Assembly (NCBI RefSeq): GCF_030867095.1
Contig: NC_081824.1
Location: 345,644,203-345,708,202, forward strand
Direction: 5' to 3'
DNA length: 64,000 bases
Source of the DNA: Alligator mississippiensis
Taxonomy: Eukaryota; Chordata; Crocodylia; Alligatoridae
In this document: one piece after another, positions 1-10,895 of the stretch
How the letters are laid out: each line of letters opens with the position of its first letter
How positions within the stretch are numbered: position 1 is the stretch's first letter
Notes under the pieces: model-generated
Told to the model about the DNA's origin: nothing
Seen by the model: the letters and a program-made list of their open reading frames with translations, nothing else
Databases searched by the model: none
Made by a program: the position numbers and the translations under genes

Positions 1-34
1 GTTGCCTATGAAAGAGTATGCATTTCTGAATGAC

Positions 35-450
35 TTAGGCTAGGGACAGAAGTTACATGTAAACTGGTATAAGTGATCAGAAACTGGTTCAAATCTGTAG
101 CACAACAGAAGTTCAGTATGCACAGTTTTCAAAACGACTAAAACTAGTTTAAGATAAACCTGGATGGATATAGTATCAGACTTAACTGACTTAGTTTAAA
201 TTGATTCAAGTTAACTCACAGTCCCCCAGCATCCCAGGATGCTTTGCACCTCCCCCACAAACCTCTCCTCTCAGGGTGGGCAGGCTAGCCTTGGCCCAAG
301 CTGTCTGCTCCAGCCAAGCAGGGAGACATGCTCTAGTGCCCCCAGCTTCTGGCCTGAGCTACTGCAAGCACGTGGCTGCATTTCTGGAATCAAAAGTGAA
401 TGCCTGTTTACTTGCTGATTGGTTCAATCTATACAGCTTAGACTAACCTG
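35..450 (+). repeat. Non-autonomous element, subfamily with aaactggtttaa subterminal motifs
   Basis: The left part (gtaaactggtataag, cagaaactggtt, cacaacagaagtt) and the middle (aactcacagtcccccagcatcccaggat) match the element at 26150-28445. The right part (aagtgaatgcctgttta, gattggttcaatctat) matches it too. No transposase is present. Exact ends are not clear. Confidence 0.6.
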
Positions 451-1477
451 TCAACACTGAATCAATTCAACCTCAGGATTTTTGACTGTCTGTACTTAGC
501 CTTAGTTTCTAAGATGCTACCCTGTCCTGCCTTCAGACTAACTACCTCTCTTTGCACCAGCGATGTTACCAGCTCAGTAATGATTTTTCCAATAAAGCAC
601 CTGTACAGGAAGCTGAAATAATGATAAGTGAGAAAATTTCAATAAAGATCATTTTATGGCCTGGGTAATATGCTGAACTTGTTTAATTTAAAAACAGGCT
701 TTTGAAATTATCCTATATTGTGAAATATGAATTAAAGGGAGCACTCACTGAACTGAAAAAGTAACTTTTTCTCCACTCACTTGTTATGCTCATTGTTATC
801 AACCTGGTAGGTTAATGGCTAATCCCATGAAAAGAATGTTCACTTTTTATTTGTGTTTTAGAACTCTGCAGATTACCTTTGCATTGTTTGTTCTATTGCT
901 GTATCAAGCTCTATTGAAACTAGGGGAATTTTATTTGAGTCACCTAAGTGATAAGCACTGAGATGGTTTCGCACCTACAGTTCCTCCTCCATTTGCTTGT
1001 GGAGGGGGCAGATCTGGAGTTGGGAAACTGGGGGGGAGGCATGGTATTTCCTTGGTACTGCCTACTTTCTCCTACCTTTTTCCCAATTCTGTGGAAGAGA
1101 AAATCTCAGTAGGTGCACTGCATGCTTGAGGATCCATGGGTCAAGAGGTGAATGGCCTAATGTTTGTGTCAACCATGAAGGGAAAGTATTGTGTAAGGAA
1201 GAATTTGTTATATGTTTTTCATGGACCTCTGGTGGTCAGTGGGCTGTTGGTCAGTGGTCCATAGGGAGTTCAAAAGCAGGTACTTCAGAAAACATGAGCA
1301 GCAGTAGTTACAAATTAAAGGAAACTGTTTTTGTTGGAAAATGCCTGTTCCTTAACACTTTTGGATGGAATATTGCTGTTTCAATAAAACTTTTGTTAGG
1401 AAAGACTGGTTGGATCCTGGCTAGAATTTCTGGTCCAAGCCAGAAAAGAGACATTCTCTCCTGCCCTGTCTCACTAA

Positions 1478-1640
1478 TAGCCCAGTGATCAGGCACTCAC
1501 CTCTCATGAGGAAGATATAAATTCAAGTTGCTACTCTGTTTGATTTATTCAGAGTCTCTATCATTCATTGGGACAGACATTTATTGGGCCCAAGTGTCTA
1601 CTCAGCTTAATTCAGACATGGGATGTGAGGCTGAAGCTCC
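1478..1640 (+). repeat. tRNA-like SINE copy
   Basis: The head tagcccagtgatcaggcactcac resembles a pol III A box, and attcaagttg about 40 bases on resembles a B box. Related heads occur at about 22586, 32217 and 56600 on the + strand and at about 48480-48350 on the - strand. Similarity is judged by eye only. Confidence 0.45.
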
Positions 1641-1708
1641 ACACTGACTACTGGGTTATTGGGTATTCTGTAGTGTCACCTTTCAGCCTAAATGTGACAT
1701 ATATATAT

Positions 1709-2679
1709 TAGGGCTGTGCGAAGCTTCAGGTTCTGATTCAATTCGGAGGACATACAGCCCGTTTTGGCGGCTGAATTTCCTAATCTGAATTGAATCAGAA
1801 GACCAATAAAAAGGTCTGAATCACTTCGAAGCTCTCCGAATCAATTCGGAAAAGATTTAGAGAGCTTTGGAAATTAGGGCAGTTCTCACTCGCCACTGCA
1901 GAGAGCTGGACCTGGACTCCGTGGTGATAAGTAGGGGATCGGGGGGGGGGGGAGGGTTAGAGGAAGAGGGAGGGGAACCCCTCCCAGGCCCCATCCCCTA
2001 CCTACTCCACCAGCCCCCCTGAGCACCCCCAACCCCTGCCTGCTTTCCCAGCCCCATCAATGGCTGCCCCATCCAGCCCCAGCTCCCGGTTCTTTTTTTA
2101 AAAAAAAAAAGCCCTGCACTCACCAGATGCTGCAGTGGCTGTCAGGGCTTCTGGGGGCTCATGGCAGAGCCCCCCATGCAGCATTTTTTTAAAGCACTGG
2201 GACACTGAGGCCTGGTGGAGCAGCCATGGGGGGGGCTAGAAGTGCGGGTGTGGGGCAGTAGGGTGCAGCAGGGATGGCCCCCATGCCTGGCAGCAGCTAG
2301 TGAGTGGGGGCTTTTTTGTTTGTTGTTTTAAAGAGCTGGGATGCTGGGGCTGGGAGAGTGGGCAGGGGATGGGGGCTCATGACAGAGCCCCCCCATGCAG
2401 CGTGGATCACTGGGGGCAGTGGGGATTGCTCCCCCTCTCTCCCCTGCCTGGTAGCAGCTGTTGAGTGCAGTTTGTTTTTTTTAAAGAGTCTGGAGGCTGG
2501 GGCCAGGCAGGGCAACCATTGACTGAGCTGGGAAAGCGGGCGGGGGTGGGGCCTGTTTGATTCGGAGATTTGACTGATTCAATTTGGGACAGTGATTTGA
2601 ATCACCGAATTGAATCAGTGTCCCCTGAATTGGGCAAATCCGAATCCGAAGAGAATACTAGCCACTTCGCACAGGCCTA
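1709..2679. mobile_element. Foldback element, copy 1 (971 bp), TAGGGCTGTGC family
   Basis: The terminal inverted repeats are TAGGGCTGTGCGAAGC and its complement (gcttcgcacaggccta form). A perfect 8-bp target duplication, atatatat, lies at 1701-1708 and 2680-2687, although AT repeats make this weak on its own. Beside the ends are arrays of short ttcgga/gaattgaatc motifs. The interior is G/C-rich with repeated units (gcagagccccccatgcagc occurs near 2163 and, almost identical, near 2381). There is no transposase. The 8-bp duplication and TAGGG ends fit a non-autonomous hAT. Confidence 0.85.
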
Positions 2680-3669
2680 ATATATATTAAACTAGTCATT
2701 TACATTTTTAACCTCTATACAATGTGGCTTTTTAACATTGGAATTGTATATGGCTATCTTTTAACTTTTCAAACTTGACATTTAGCACACATGATAAGGT
2801 TTTAATCAGTGCGCGCTCACAAGAATTGATCACAAGATTATTTTCTTGAGATAGGCCAAGGCCAACACTGAGGATCTTAAACACTTTTGAAGTTTGGAAG
2901 TATTTGAGTTTGGATACCTGACCCTATTACCTCTGTTTCCTATCAACCAACATCTGATGTTTCCTCAACAAGAAAGTCGGGTACTGGCTTGCACTAGTTG
3001 ATAAAATTGGAAGAATTATCATTTTAGGCACCTTCTTGCAGTTTAAATTGAGAACAGGCACTGTATCTCCCTTTTACAATATAGCTCTATACAATTCCCT
3101 AGTCCTAAAAGCCAGAATTCCTACAGAATTTGTATAGTATCCTTTCCTTCTCTGGGACTCTTTTCTGGGTCTCTTTTCATCTTCTTGTCCTTCCTGAGTA
3201 TAAACTTGATGGTCCTTTCCCTTTGCATCAGCACAATGGAAATAAAATCAGTAGGTACATACGAAATGGATGGTCCCAGGGAATGGGAATACATGTCTAC
3301 TGCAGAGAGAGATAAAAAGAAGCAAACATAAGTATTTTGTGATGCTCCATGTCACTCCCAAATCTCTGATTTAGAAAATCTTCCAAGACTTTACTGTGGG
3401 GAAAATGTGACCTTTCATATTAAACTTTGCAAACTGTATGGCAACTTAGGGCTAACAACTTCACAACATGATAATATTTTCCCCCCTCAGAAATTGCATG
3501 TACAGTATAAACAAGCTCAGACGTTTTTTCTCTTTCAGATCCTGGTGATTCCTTAGTGGTGTGGCTCTGTAAAGTACTCTTCACATATATGGTGCTCTAA
3601 AAATAGGAACATAAAACATTTAGTGAAAATATTTGATCTTTTTAAATCTGTGTTCCATTCTGCTTGCAG

Positions 3670-3766
3670 GAGCAACAGAAATCGGAGAGTGCATAGGCCT
3701 TCCCCTGAAGAGGTGGAGTCCATGCGGGATATGCTTGCACATAATCTGTACCAAGTGAGACAAAGG
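3670..3766 (+). CDS. SLC9A4: SLC9A4 (NHE4) exon, cytoplasmic tail, first exon visible
   Basis: This exon encodes 32 residues of the C-terminal cytoplasmic tail of sodium/proton exchanger 4, a plasma-membrane antiporter of the SLC9 family. It runs from SNRNRR through PSPEEVESMRDML to NLYQVRQR. The acceptor is tgcttgcag at 3661-3669 and the donor is GTGTGT at 3767. One base completes a codon begun in the preceding exon, and the exon ends in phase 0. The VESMRDML..NLYQVRQR block matches my recollection of mammalian NHE4 (PEDVESIRDIL..MYQVRQR) better than NHE2. The tail region binds calcineurin-like proteins and regulators in the family. The upstream exons lie left of the window, and I found no exon between 1 and 3669. 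Confidence 0.93.
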
Positions 3767-6753
3767 GTGTGTAAGCAATTTTACTAATATTGTCCTGTAT
3801 TTGTAGATCAAAAGATCATGTTTGCCCTCCCTCATATCATAGCAACAGCCAATGGTAGGAGCAGCATTGATACGGTTATCCTTAGCTGAGCCGCAGAACA
3901 ATATCAGTGGAATATATGGGGCCAGCTCCCTAGCTGGATTTCAATGGGACTGCTGTGTTACCAGTTATAAATTCAACTCTGTGTAGAAAAGAAACCAGGT
4001 CTGTCTTCTAACCTTTCACTGTGAGATGTAATCTACAGTGCAAGAGAGCAAAAAGATCTAGAAATAAGCTCTAGAGGTCAGGCTTCCCTAGCTGTAAAGT
4101 TATAAGAGACTCAGGAACGGCTTCCTTTCTGATACTGCAAAGCATGATTACAGATTCCAGGGTTTAACTTTCCAAGCCCTCTCCCTCTAGTCACACACAA
4201 GCTACAACCTGTGACTGCAGGAGTATAAGGAATTCCCATGGCAAGTGAGATGATGGAGCTGATATGGTTGTTCAGGATACTAGTATCCACCTGTACAAGT
4301 GCTGTAGTTATCTTACTAAGCAAGCCATTTACAGAGAAGGTTTGAAATAGAGATTACTGTAATCTCAGTGGGGGGCTGTGAGGGATCAGAGCTGTTTTGT
4401 AGGCACAAGGCGTGCTAGTGGATGTATAGGAATATGGGTTACAGGGTTTATGCTGTGTGAGAGACAAACTTTACCCTCACTGCAGAACAGCAGAACAACT
4501 CCCTTCATCCTGTTTGCAATTCTCTGTAAGATGAGGACTGGCTGGGCCTCCACAAGGATTTGTTTTGCAAGAACAGCACATGACTATCCTGTAAAAATGT
4601 AGTGAGATCTGATCTAGATGCAGCCTCTGTTTAGAATTGGCTAAATAATAAATAGAGTGCGGTCCAGTGTATTCCAATGAATGCTTGTATGTCAAAGTAT
4701 GTTAGCCCAAATACTTGGGTAACCTTGACATTATGCTGATAGACTGAGCTAATTAATGCAACGCACACTATGTTGGAAAAGTCTATGCTATGCACATCTG
4801 TTATTATTAATGAGCTAGGCTTTCCTAATATTATTCAATACTCCACACCTATGTTGTTCAATACTCTACAGGAGCCCATATTATTCTTATGGCAGGAATT
4901 TCTTGTATTCCTAGCAATGTGTTCCCCATATATTGATCCTGAACATTTCTGTAAAGAATTTTTTGTCCAAAGTTGATTAAATGAATGTGTGCTCATGCAA
5001 GGTAGCATGTTACATGGTATTTAAAACCGTGTCTTGTTTGGGAAAATAAGGGTTTTAATATTAATACTTATCCTTATTCTGCACTTTGCAGGCCTAATAA
5101 TACCCTACTACACTAAAACAGGTTCACTGAGATCTCTTGAATTGAATCAGTTTGAGACTCCTTCATGTGGAATTAAAATCAGACCTGAAATCCTGAAAGT
5201 TTTTTACAAGTATTAGTGAATTTGCCCGCACAGCTCTCCCATCAGGAGATGTTTTTCTCTTAACTCTTTTGCTCTTTTTGCAGGACATAAGCCTAACTCT
5301 TCATCAGAGGCAGGTGGCACTTTATAAACCCATTCAAAGATGCATGAACTTTCATAGGCTACAGCCTACTTTATCAGATGCTATGAATGGATTTGCAGAG
5401 ATCAGGGGCAGTATATGGTGCCATACTGCCTAACTTCTGCCTAACTTCAAACTAACACGGCTAGCTACCTCTCTGTCCACCAGACGGGGGTACTGCTGAG
5501 TGCTGGAAGGGACAGGGTGCTAAGTGCAGCAAAGAGGAATGGTGTAGGAGCCTTACCTGCTCCAGGAGCTCAAAAGAGTCCCTGGCTCTCACTGCTGCTG
5601 TAGCAGAGTCTATTGGTCTTGATGGCTCCTTCTACAGCAGCAGCAGGGCATCCCTGTAGTGACCTGCTGCTGTTGTCCTGGCACAGGTTCCCTGGGGGTC
5701 CACCATTCTGGCACCTTGCTAAGTGGGCAACTGAGACTGGTACCCTGCTTGCCTACCTTAAGTTATGCTATTGCTCTCTATTGTTTTGTCTTTCCCAGCC
5801 ATTTATGCTTGTACATAGTGATTGTAAAACTGTCAAATTAGATGGAGAGGGCCTGATTGTCTTCTACAATGATGCCACAGGTGGTGTAAAAGCTCCTTAA
5901 AGTGAGTGAAAATTAAACTGAAGCCTGCTTTTAGATTCCTTTGCACTGCTAGCATGGGGCAAAGCAGCCACAATCTAGCTGAGAATCAGGCAACAGGGTT
6001 TATTACCTACCTTGCACTCACTTTGAATAGGTGTAAAGGGATACACAGGTGGAAACCGGTGCAGTGATACTAATGTCCTAGTAGACCAGTCACGGTGGAA
6101 GTTAGCATTCTACCTTGGTGTGGTTTTGGAGAAGGGTTATAGTAGTGTAGGTAAATATGTGTCAACACCAGCACTCTGCTGGTAGAAATGTCTCAGAAAA
6201 AAGGTCTTTGTCATTCAGGAACAAGAAGTAACCCTGTTGGTAAATGGGGGTTTTGTTGGTAGGACCCAAAATACTGTGCTGTTCTGACAGCAGGCTTGTA
6301 AAAATATTAGCATAGAGCAGGCTTGTAATAGAGATAGCTCCAATCTCTGTGTCTGACTAAGGTCTAGTTGATGCAGGCTCTGAAGAGGGGAGCCCAGCTG
6401 CTGTTTTTGTACATACTCAGTGCCTCCCTGGAAGCTTCCCAGGATTAAGAAATCCTTTGCTTCTAAGCAAATCAGTAGCCTGTTCCTAGGCGCGCTTATA
6501 TTGAGATAAGAATGGTATAGATCAGTGGTGTCCGTACGCCTCAAAGGGTTTGCCACACAGTGAGAATATAAGCCCTATGGCTTCCAATTAGGGAAGGACT
6601 GGAGTGCTGCAAATAGAATAGTGGAGACCAAAGTGGTGCAAGGTTTGACAGTGAGTCAGGGGCAGACACTTGACTAGATTGTGCTGTTTCAACCAATTAA
6701 AGCTCTGAGTGTGTATTGGGAAGAGAATCAAACAAATGCATCTTCTGTTTCAG
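3767..6753 (+). other. SLC9A4: SLC9A4 intron with an old repeat at 5286-5470
   Basis: GT..AG intron of 2987 bases. Most of it shows no recognisable feature. At about 5286-5470 is a minus-strand copy of an old amniote interspersed repeat. It is recognised by the 'flower' phrase of the family (catcagatgctatgaa, gctacagcctac) and by the end ctaacacggctagctacc, which is the complement of gtagccgtgttagt. Confidence 0.6.
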
Positions 6754-6885
6754 GCACCATCCTATAACAGATACACTCTGGCAACTGAAACAAGTGAGAA
6801 ACAGGCCAAAGAAATCCTCATCCATCGCCAGAACAGCCTACGGCAGAGCTTAAGGAAAGGACACAGCCTACCTTGGGGGAGACCA
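6754..6885 (+). CDS. SLC9A4: SLC9A4 (NHE4) exon, basic [13 protein letters not shown] tail segment
   Basis: This exon encodes 44 residues, starting APSYNRYTL and ending [10 protein letters not shown]. The acceptor is tctgtttcag at 6744-6753. The donor is GTACCT at 6886, and both ends are in phase 0. The [10 protein letters not shown] core is common to NHE2 and NHE4. The KGHSLPWG string is the NHE4 version, where NHE2 has a quite different sequence, and this is the strongest single reason to call the gene SLC9A4. The segment is strongly basic (R/K-rich, [13 protein letters not shown]) and contains Ser residues in basic context that could be kinase sites, as inferred for the family. The reading frame continues about 45 bases past the donor, but the splice to 8943 restores homology (RP-ASTK). 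Confidence 0.95.
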
Positions 6886-7622
6886 GTACCTGTATGCAAG
6901 CTACTATTTGTGTGATCAGGACATGGAAATATTTGCATATCTCTATGAATATATAAATGTGCAAGTCTCTGTAAATACAAAACCTGTCGTTCATGAATTT
7001 GCACATGCAATAAGTAAAATGGCTACTTCCCACAGAGCACAGGAAAATGGAAGCACATGGAAACCAAGAGCCAAATTCAGTAATGTTACAAAAAGTCATG
7101 TCACTTACATGTCAGTGTAAATTGTAAATGACAGGACACTCACAGCCTTGTTCTCCATTACTTTTAAGACGTGTTAACTGTACTTAAAAGTGCTAGCTTC
7201 CAAGTATTCAAGCAGTAAAACATGTGATAAATGCCATTGCAGTGTAGCAAAGTTAGGACTTTTCCAGTGAGGAGTATCTCTGGATCATGTTACCTAACAC
7301 ATGTGGACCTACCATCTGACTGCTCCAAGGAGGTAATATGATCAGAGGATTCCAGCATGGTGAGGGCACTGGGAGTGTCAATTGACACTCCCAGCCCCAT
7401 GACTACACCAGAGGCTTGAATGGCAGCCATGCTCAGCAGGGGCTGGGTCTGACAGCAGTTTGTTGCTCCCAGGCACCCCTTCCCTTCCCTCGCCCCACCA
7501 TGCTGGAGCCTTGAATTGGCTCTGGTGTAGTGCTAGGGCTGGGACTGACTCCCAGCTGACTCCTACAGCTGCACACAGGAGTCTTGAAGGGCCTCAGCAC
7601 TTAGCACATGTTTCATTTAGAT

Positions 7623-8223
7623 CCAGGATCTCAAACTCATCTGGCCATGAGGGCCAGACTCATGGGTCTCCCCCCATCCCTCTGTATACTAGATCCAGTG
7701 CCCACATCACTCACTCTGGCTGGTCCAAGACTACGTGCACATGGTGTTCACTCTTGCTGAATTGGGATGTGAGCTCCAGCCAGTTCAGGGCACGTACCAT
7801 GTGTAGTGCAGGTTCCAGACTGGCTGGAATGGGAGCTGTATGTGGTACAGCCCTGAATTGGCCAAAGCAGGTGTCAGATCCAGCATCTGGGGAACACATG
7901 GAACTCCTCCACAGCATGCCAGATCCAGTTTCTACTCTGGTCAGTCTGGGACTGTGCCACACATGGCACCCTCTCTGGGACCCACATTGCATGTGGTGCC
8001 TGCCCCAGACCAGCAGGAGCAGGCACTGCATGCGGCTTACATCCCAGATCAATTAAAGTGGGTATTATGGATTTTGGATCCAGCATGTGCGGGGTGGGAG
8101 GGGGGAGTGGGAGGTGGGAGGGGGTTGTCTCAATTTGGCTCTGTGTAGAGCCAGCGGTGGAAGCCACATGATGTGGCTCCATGGGCCAGATCTTGGTAGT
8201 TGTCTGAATCTTTGATACCCCTG
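7623..8223. mobile_element. hAT-like non-autonomous element (601 bp)
   Basis: The ends read ccaggatctcaaactcatctgg and, on the right, tttgatacccctg, the complement of the widespread hAT start CAGGGGTATCAAA. A perfect 8-bp duplication, atttagat, lies at 7615-7622 and 8224-8231. The interior is C/T-rich with internal partial repeats. It lies in an SLC9A4 intron. Confidence 0.85.
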
Positions 8224-8374
8224 ATTTAGATCATAGTAAGCATTATCATGTGCATGTTCAGAAAACTTTTTAACATGTAGTAATGCTTACTACAATCTAA
8301 ATTAAATCTGTCCTAAGGGTAATATGTGACAAGATCCTCACTTTGTGTACACAAGTGCACGCAAGTGTAACAGG

Positions 8375-8545
8375 TATCCAGGTTGTAGCTGTATTGGTCT
8401 AGAGGCAAAAGGAATCAGAACTCATGTTAGAGATGATATTTTTTATTAGACCAACTATATTAAACAATTTTTTTTGCAAAAATCTAGTTGGTCTAATAAA
8501 AGATATTACTTCTACTCACAAGTTCTGATTCCTTTTGCAAATATA
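8375..8545. repeat. Old amniote repeat folded into a 55-bp inverted repeat
   Basis: The copy starts with ggttgtagctgtattggtct, a phrase shared with 29704 and with many turtle and crocodilian repeats. It contains the ttttattagaccaact segment. Arms at 8405-8459 and 8485-8538 are inverted copies of each other (caaaaggaatcagaact at both outer ends). Confidence 0.65.
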
Positions 8546-8942
8546 ACATACACTCTAAGACCTTGATTCACAGCTCTTTAAATCAGTAGGAGTCTTGCTA
8601 TTGACCAAGGTCTAGACACTGGTCCCAATTGTTTGCCTGTAAATGTGATTTCAAGTGTGTGGAAGGCATGTGATTGAGAAAAAGCAGTAAAAAGCAGCCC
8701 ATCACTGCCTTGTGCTTGCACTGTCCTAATAGATGCTATTCTTGCAATTATCTTGCTCTCCAACACCTAGCTTTTCCACTGAATTAAGTCTAGCGTGTTC
8801 CTTGGGAACTGTACCCCATTTCCTCAGGAGGAATTTTGAATATTCAGAGGAAACATTCTGGCACATGTTGTCTGTTGAACTGGCTCTACTTCTGCCTCCC
8901 CCTTGAACAGATAAATGTATTTTTTTCTTTCTTTATATACAG

Positions 8943-9030
8943 GCTAGCACCAAACATTTGCATTACTTTTCTTTACCACATGGCTCCAGTCATCCAGTTA
9001 GACGAAAAACAAGAAGTGATGTCTTTACAG
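8943..9030 (+). CDS. SLC9A4: SLC9A4 (NHE4) exon, short penultimate coding exon
   Basis: This 88-base exon encodes 29 residues plus one base of a split glycine codon. It begins ASTKHLHYFSLPHGSS and ends RRKTRSDVFT. The acceptor is ctttatatacag (to 8942) and the donor is GTAACA at 9031. The longest open frame here is a different one and is misleading. The correct frame is fixed by the phase-0 junction with 6885 and by similarity to the NHE4 tail (GTKNIRYLSYPYG in mammals, from memory). The terminal G joins GT at 10329 to make Gly. The acceptor tract is T-rich and good, and the donor lacks the usual +5 G. Confidence 0.9.
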
Positions 9031-10328
9031 GTAACATATACAGTTTACTTTGCCTACCTCTCTGGAGATGCAGAAAAACTGTTTAATAAATTTTACAGTT
9101 ACAATTGTATATCCTCTAGGAATTCAGAACTGGCTTACATCATGCACATTTATCTGCTTTTCTATGGCATTTATATGGCACCCACCACTGCCTTCTACCA
9201 GCACCAGGTACTTCCCTGATTTCTCCTCCCAAGCTTTCATCTTCTACTTTGCAGCTAGGGGAAGTCAGGTGCCTGTGTATACCCTAGAATCCTTCTCTTA
9301 CACATGCAATTGGCCAAAGTCCCATAATTTCAATACAGACTGATGTGAGTCCATAACACACAAATTTGTGACATTCTCACACAATGATAACATGTGGCTG
9401 TAGCTGTATTTTTATGATTAATCATAGGCGACTGATACGGGATGCATGGGGGTGCACGTGCCCCCCCCCCCAACAGGGCCAGTGCCCCCTCCCCCCCGAC
9501 GACCGACACTGATGCTGTCGTTAGGGCTGGTGCCCCCCCTGACAGGGTCACCACCGGTGGTGGCTTCTGCAGGTGCCCTGCCAGATTCAGGAGGCACCAG
9601 TTATTCATGTGATTACTTGTATGGCTAACCCATTTACACACTCAGACTTTGGATGACATGTTATTAATGCAAGCAGAGAGTTGGTTCTGTGAAAAAGACA
9701 GCCAGTTGTAGCTATGTATAGGCAACAGTTTTGCACCATGACCTTTGAAATACTTGGGTGCCAAAGGTTGTATCTTCAGTAAGATTAGTCAATCCTGAAT
9801 TCAGTCCCGAAAGTAAAAGGCTTGTCTCTGATGCATCCAGGTTAATCAAAAGGCCCTGAAGCCAAACCTCTGATTTCAGGTAGAACTAGTTTGTTTGTCA
9901 TGTTAATAATAGATGACCTTTAAGCCAACTTGGTCCCTGGTGGGGTTGGAAACTTCCTTTTTCACATGCGGTCTAATGCTGTAGGCCCTGCCCCATGGAA
10001 AAACTTCCATAGCAGTGTTGTGCAGAAGGGGCTCATTCATCAAGATTCAAGAGCTGAGCAATGAACAATACACAAAGCTTTAGTTAACATAAAATCATTT
10101 TATTTTCCTCAAAGAACTGTAGGTAATTTTTTTTAATTGTCCATCATAGTAATACTATTTAGGTTATTTTAAAGAGTTGCACTAAATGCTGCAGTTGTAA
10201 TATTGCAAACTGCGGGCTTTTTAAAGTAACACCCTGGAACACTGAATGTGGCTTGTTTAATTGTCATCAGTAATAAAATATAGTTGTATATTTTCTATAA
10301 CATGAATCTCTCTTGTCTTACTGTCCAG
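9031..10328 (+). other. SLC9A4: SLC9A4 last intron
   Basis: GT..AG intron of 1298 bases. A GC-rich, C-run-rich block at about 9428-9605 resembles the insert at 52112-52399 and the block near 50965 (gatgcatggggg, gtgcacgtgcccccc), so it is probably a decayed MITE of the same kind. The rest is AT-rich with no recognisable feature. Confidence 0.6.
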
Positions 10329-10684
10329 GTGATTATGGCAGTGACTCTGATCATGTGGTCTCTGCCATGTTCAGTTCCCAGCGCCGATTGAGGTCACTTG
10401 AGTCAAAGCAACAGCATAAGGAAATAATTCCCATGGCACAGTTAAACAGAAGAGCTGAACCATCAGACTTTACGGCTCAAACAGGAAGTTCAAGCAAGTT
10501 GGATCAATCAGCCACAATAAGAAGACCAGCTTTAATGCCAAAACCCCAGTTTGGTACAGCAGTAATGCGGCGATATGAGTCAGATGAGGAGGAGGAAGCA
10601 GCAGCAGCAGCATCAAGACAATCAGTCAAAAGGGCAACAGAGAAGAGAGATATACATTTCCACAAAGCCCAACGGCGAAAGTAA
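10329..10684 (+). CDS. SLC9A4: SLC9A4 (NHE4) last coding exon and stop
   Basis: The acceptor is cttactgtccag ending at 10328, and the split codon gives Gly. The exon then encodes 117 residues and the TAA stop at 10682-10684. It opens with an acidic/serine stretch (GDYGSDSDHVVS). It contains KEIIPMAQL, which resembles the EIIPM segment of mammalian NHE4, and ends HFHKAQRRK. A run of four Glu and five Ala (ESDEEEEAAAAASR) is encoded by GAG/GCA repeats near 10575-10615. This distal tail is poorly conserved in the family and probably disordered. The four exons visible give about 223 residues of the tail. No downstream in-frame alternative exon is obvious. Confidence 0.92.
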
Positions 10685-10895
10685 AGAAGTTCTCATCAGA
10701 ACTGTAATTGCAGTTTTCATCTTGGGACTTTTGAACTAGATCTGATACAAGCACTGAAGGAAGATACTAAGAAGTTCTAAGCAGGTTGAAGTGCTTGAGT
10801 ACTCTGATCAAAACTGTTTTCCTGAAACACTGAAATAGTAGAATGGTAGCTCTTAACTTAATTTACAATAAATATATAGATGCATGTAATTCTAT
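10685..10895 (+). other. SLC9A4: SLC9A4 3' UTR with poly(A) signal
   Basis: AT-rich sequence follows the stop codon. A canonical AATAAA lies at 10867-10872, about 185 bases after the stop, so the shortest 3' UTR would end near 10885-10895. The sequence just downstream (10895-10930) is T/G-rich, as a cleavage region should be. A longer 3' UTR cannot be excluded. Confidence 0.6.

Larger units (their letters stand above)
1..3669 (+). other. SLC9A4: Upstream SLC9A4 intron (3' part)
   Basis: This is intronic by position, since the exon at 3670 needs an upstream coding exon and none is seen. It holds a MITE copy (about 35-450), a SINE-like copy near 1478-1640 and a complete foldback element at 1709-2679. 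The open frame at 997-1488 has no recognisable protein similarity. The rest is AT-rich and blank. Confidence 0.65.
6886..8942 (+). other. SLC9A4: SLC9A4 intron with two transposon copies
   Basis: GT..AG intron of 2057 bases. It holds a complete hAT-like element at 7623-8223 and a folded old repeat at 8375-8545, listed separately. The remainder has no recognisable feature. Confidence 0.8.

Noticed and set aside
997..1488. Open frame of 163 residues in the SLC9A4 upstream intron
   Set aside because: No recognisable domain, no splice context, and its end overlaps a SINE-like copy.
7460..8056. Open frame of 198 residues, + strand
   Set aside because: Mostly inside a hAT-like non-autonomous element; C-rich composition explains it, and overlapping frames on the other strand are equally long.
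8836..9219. 127-residue frame across the third SLC9A4 exon
   Set aside because: Wrong frame; splice phase and homology select the frame beginning ASTKHLHY instead.
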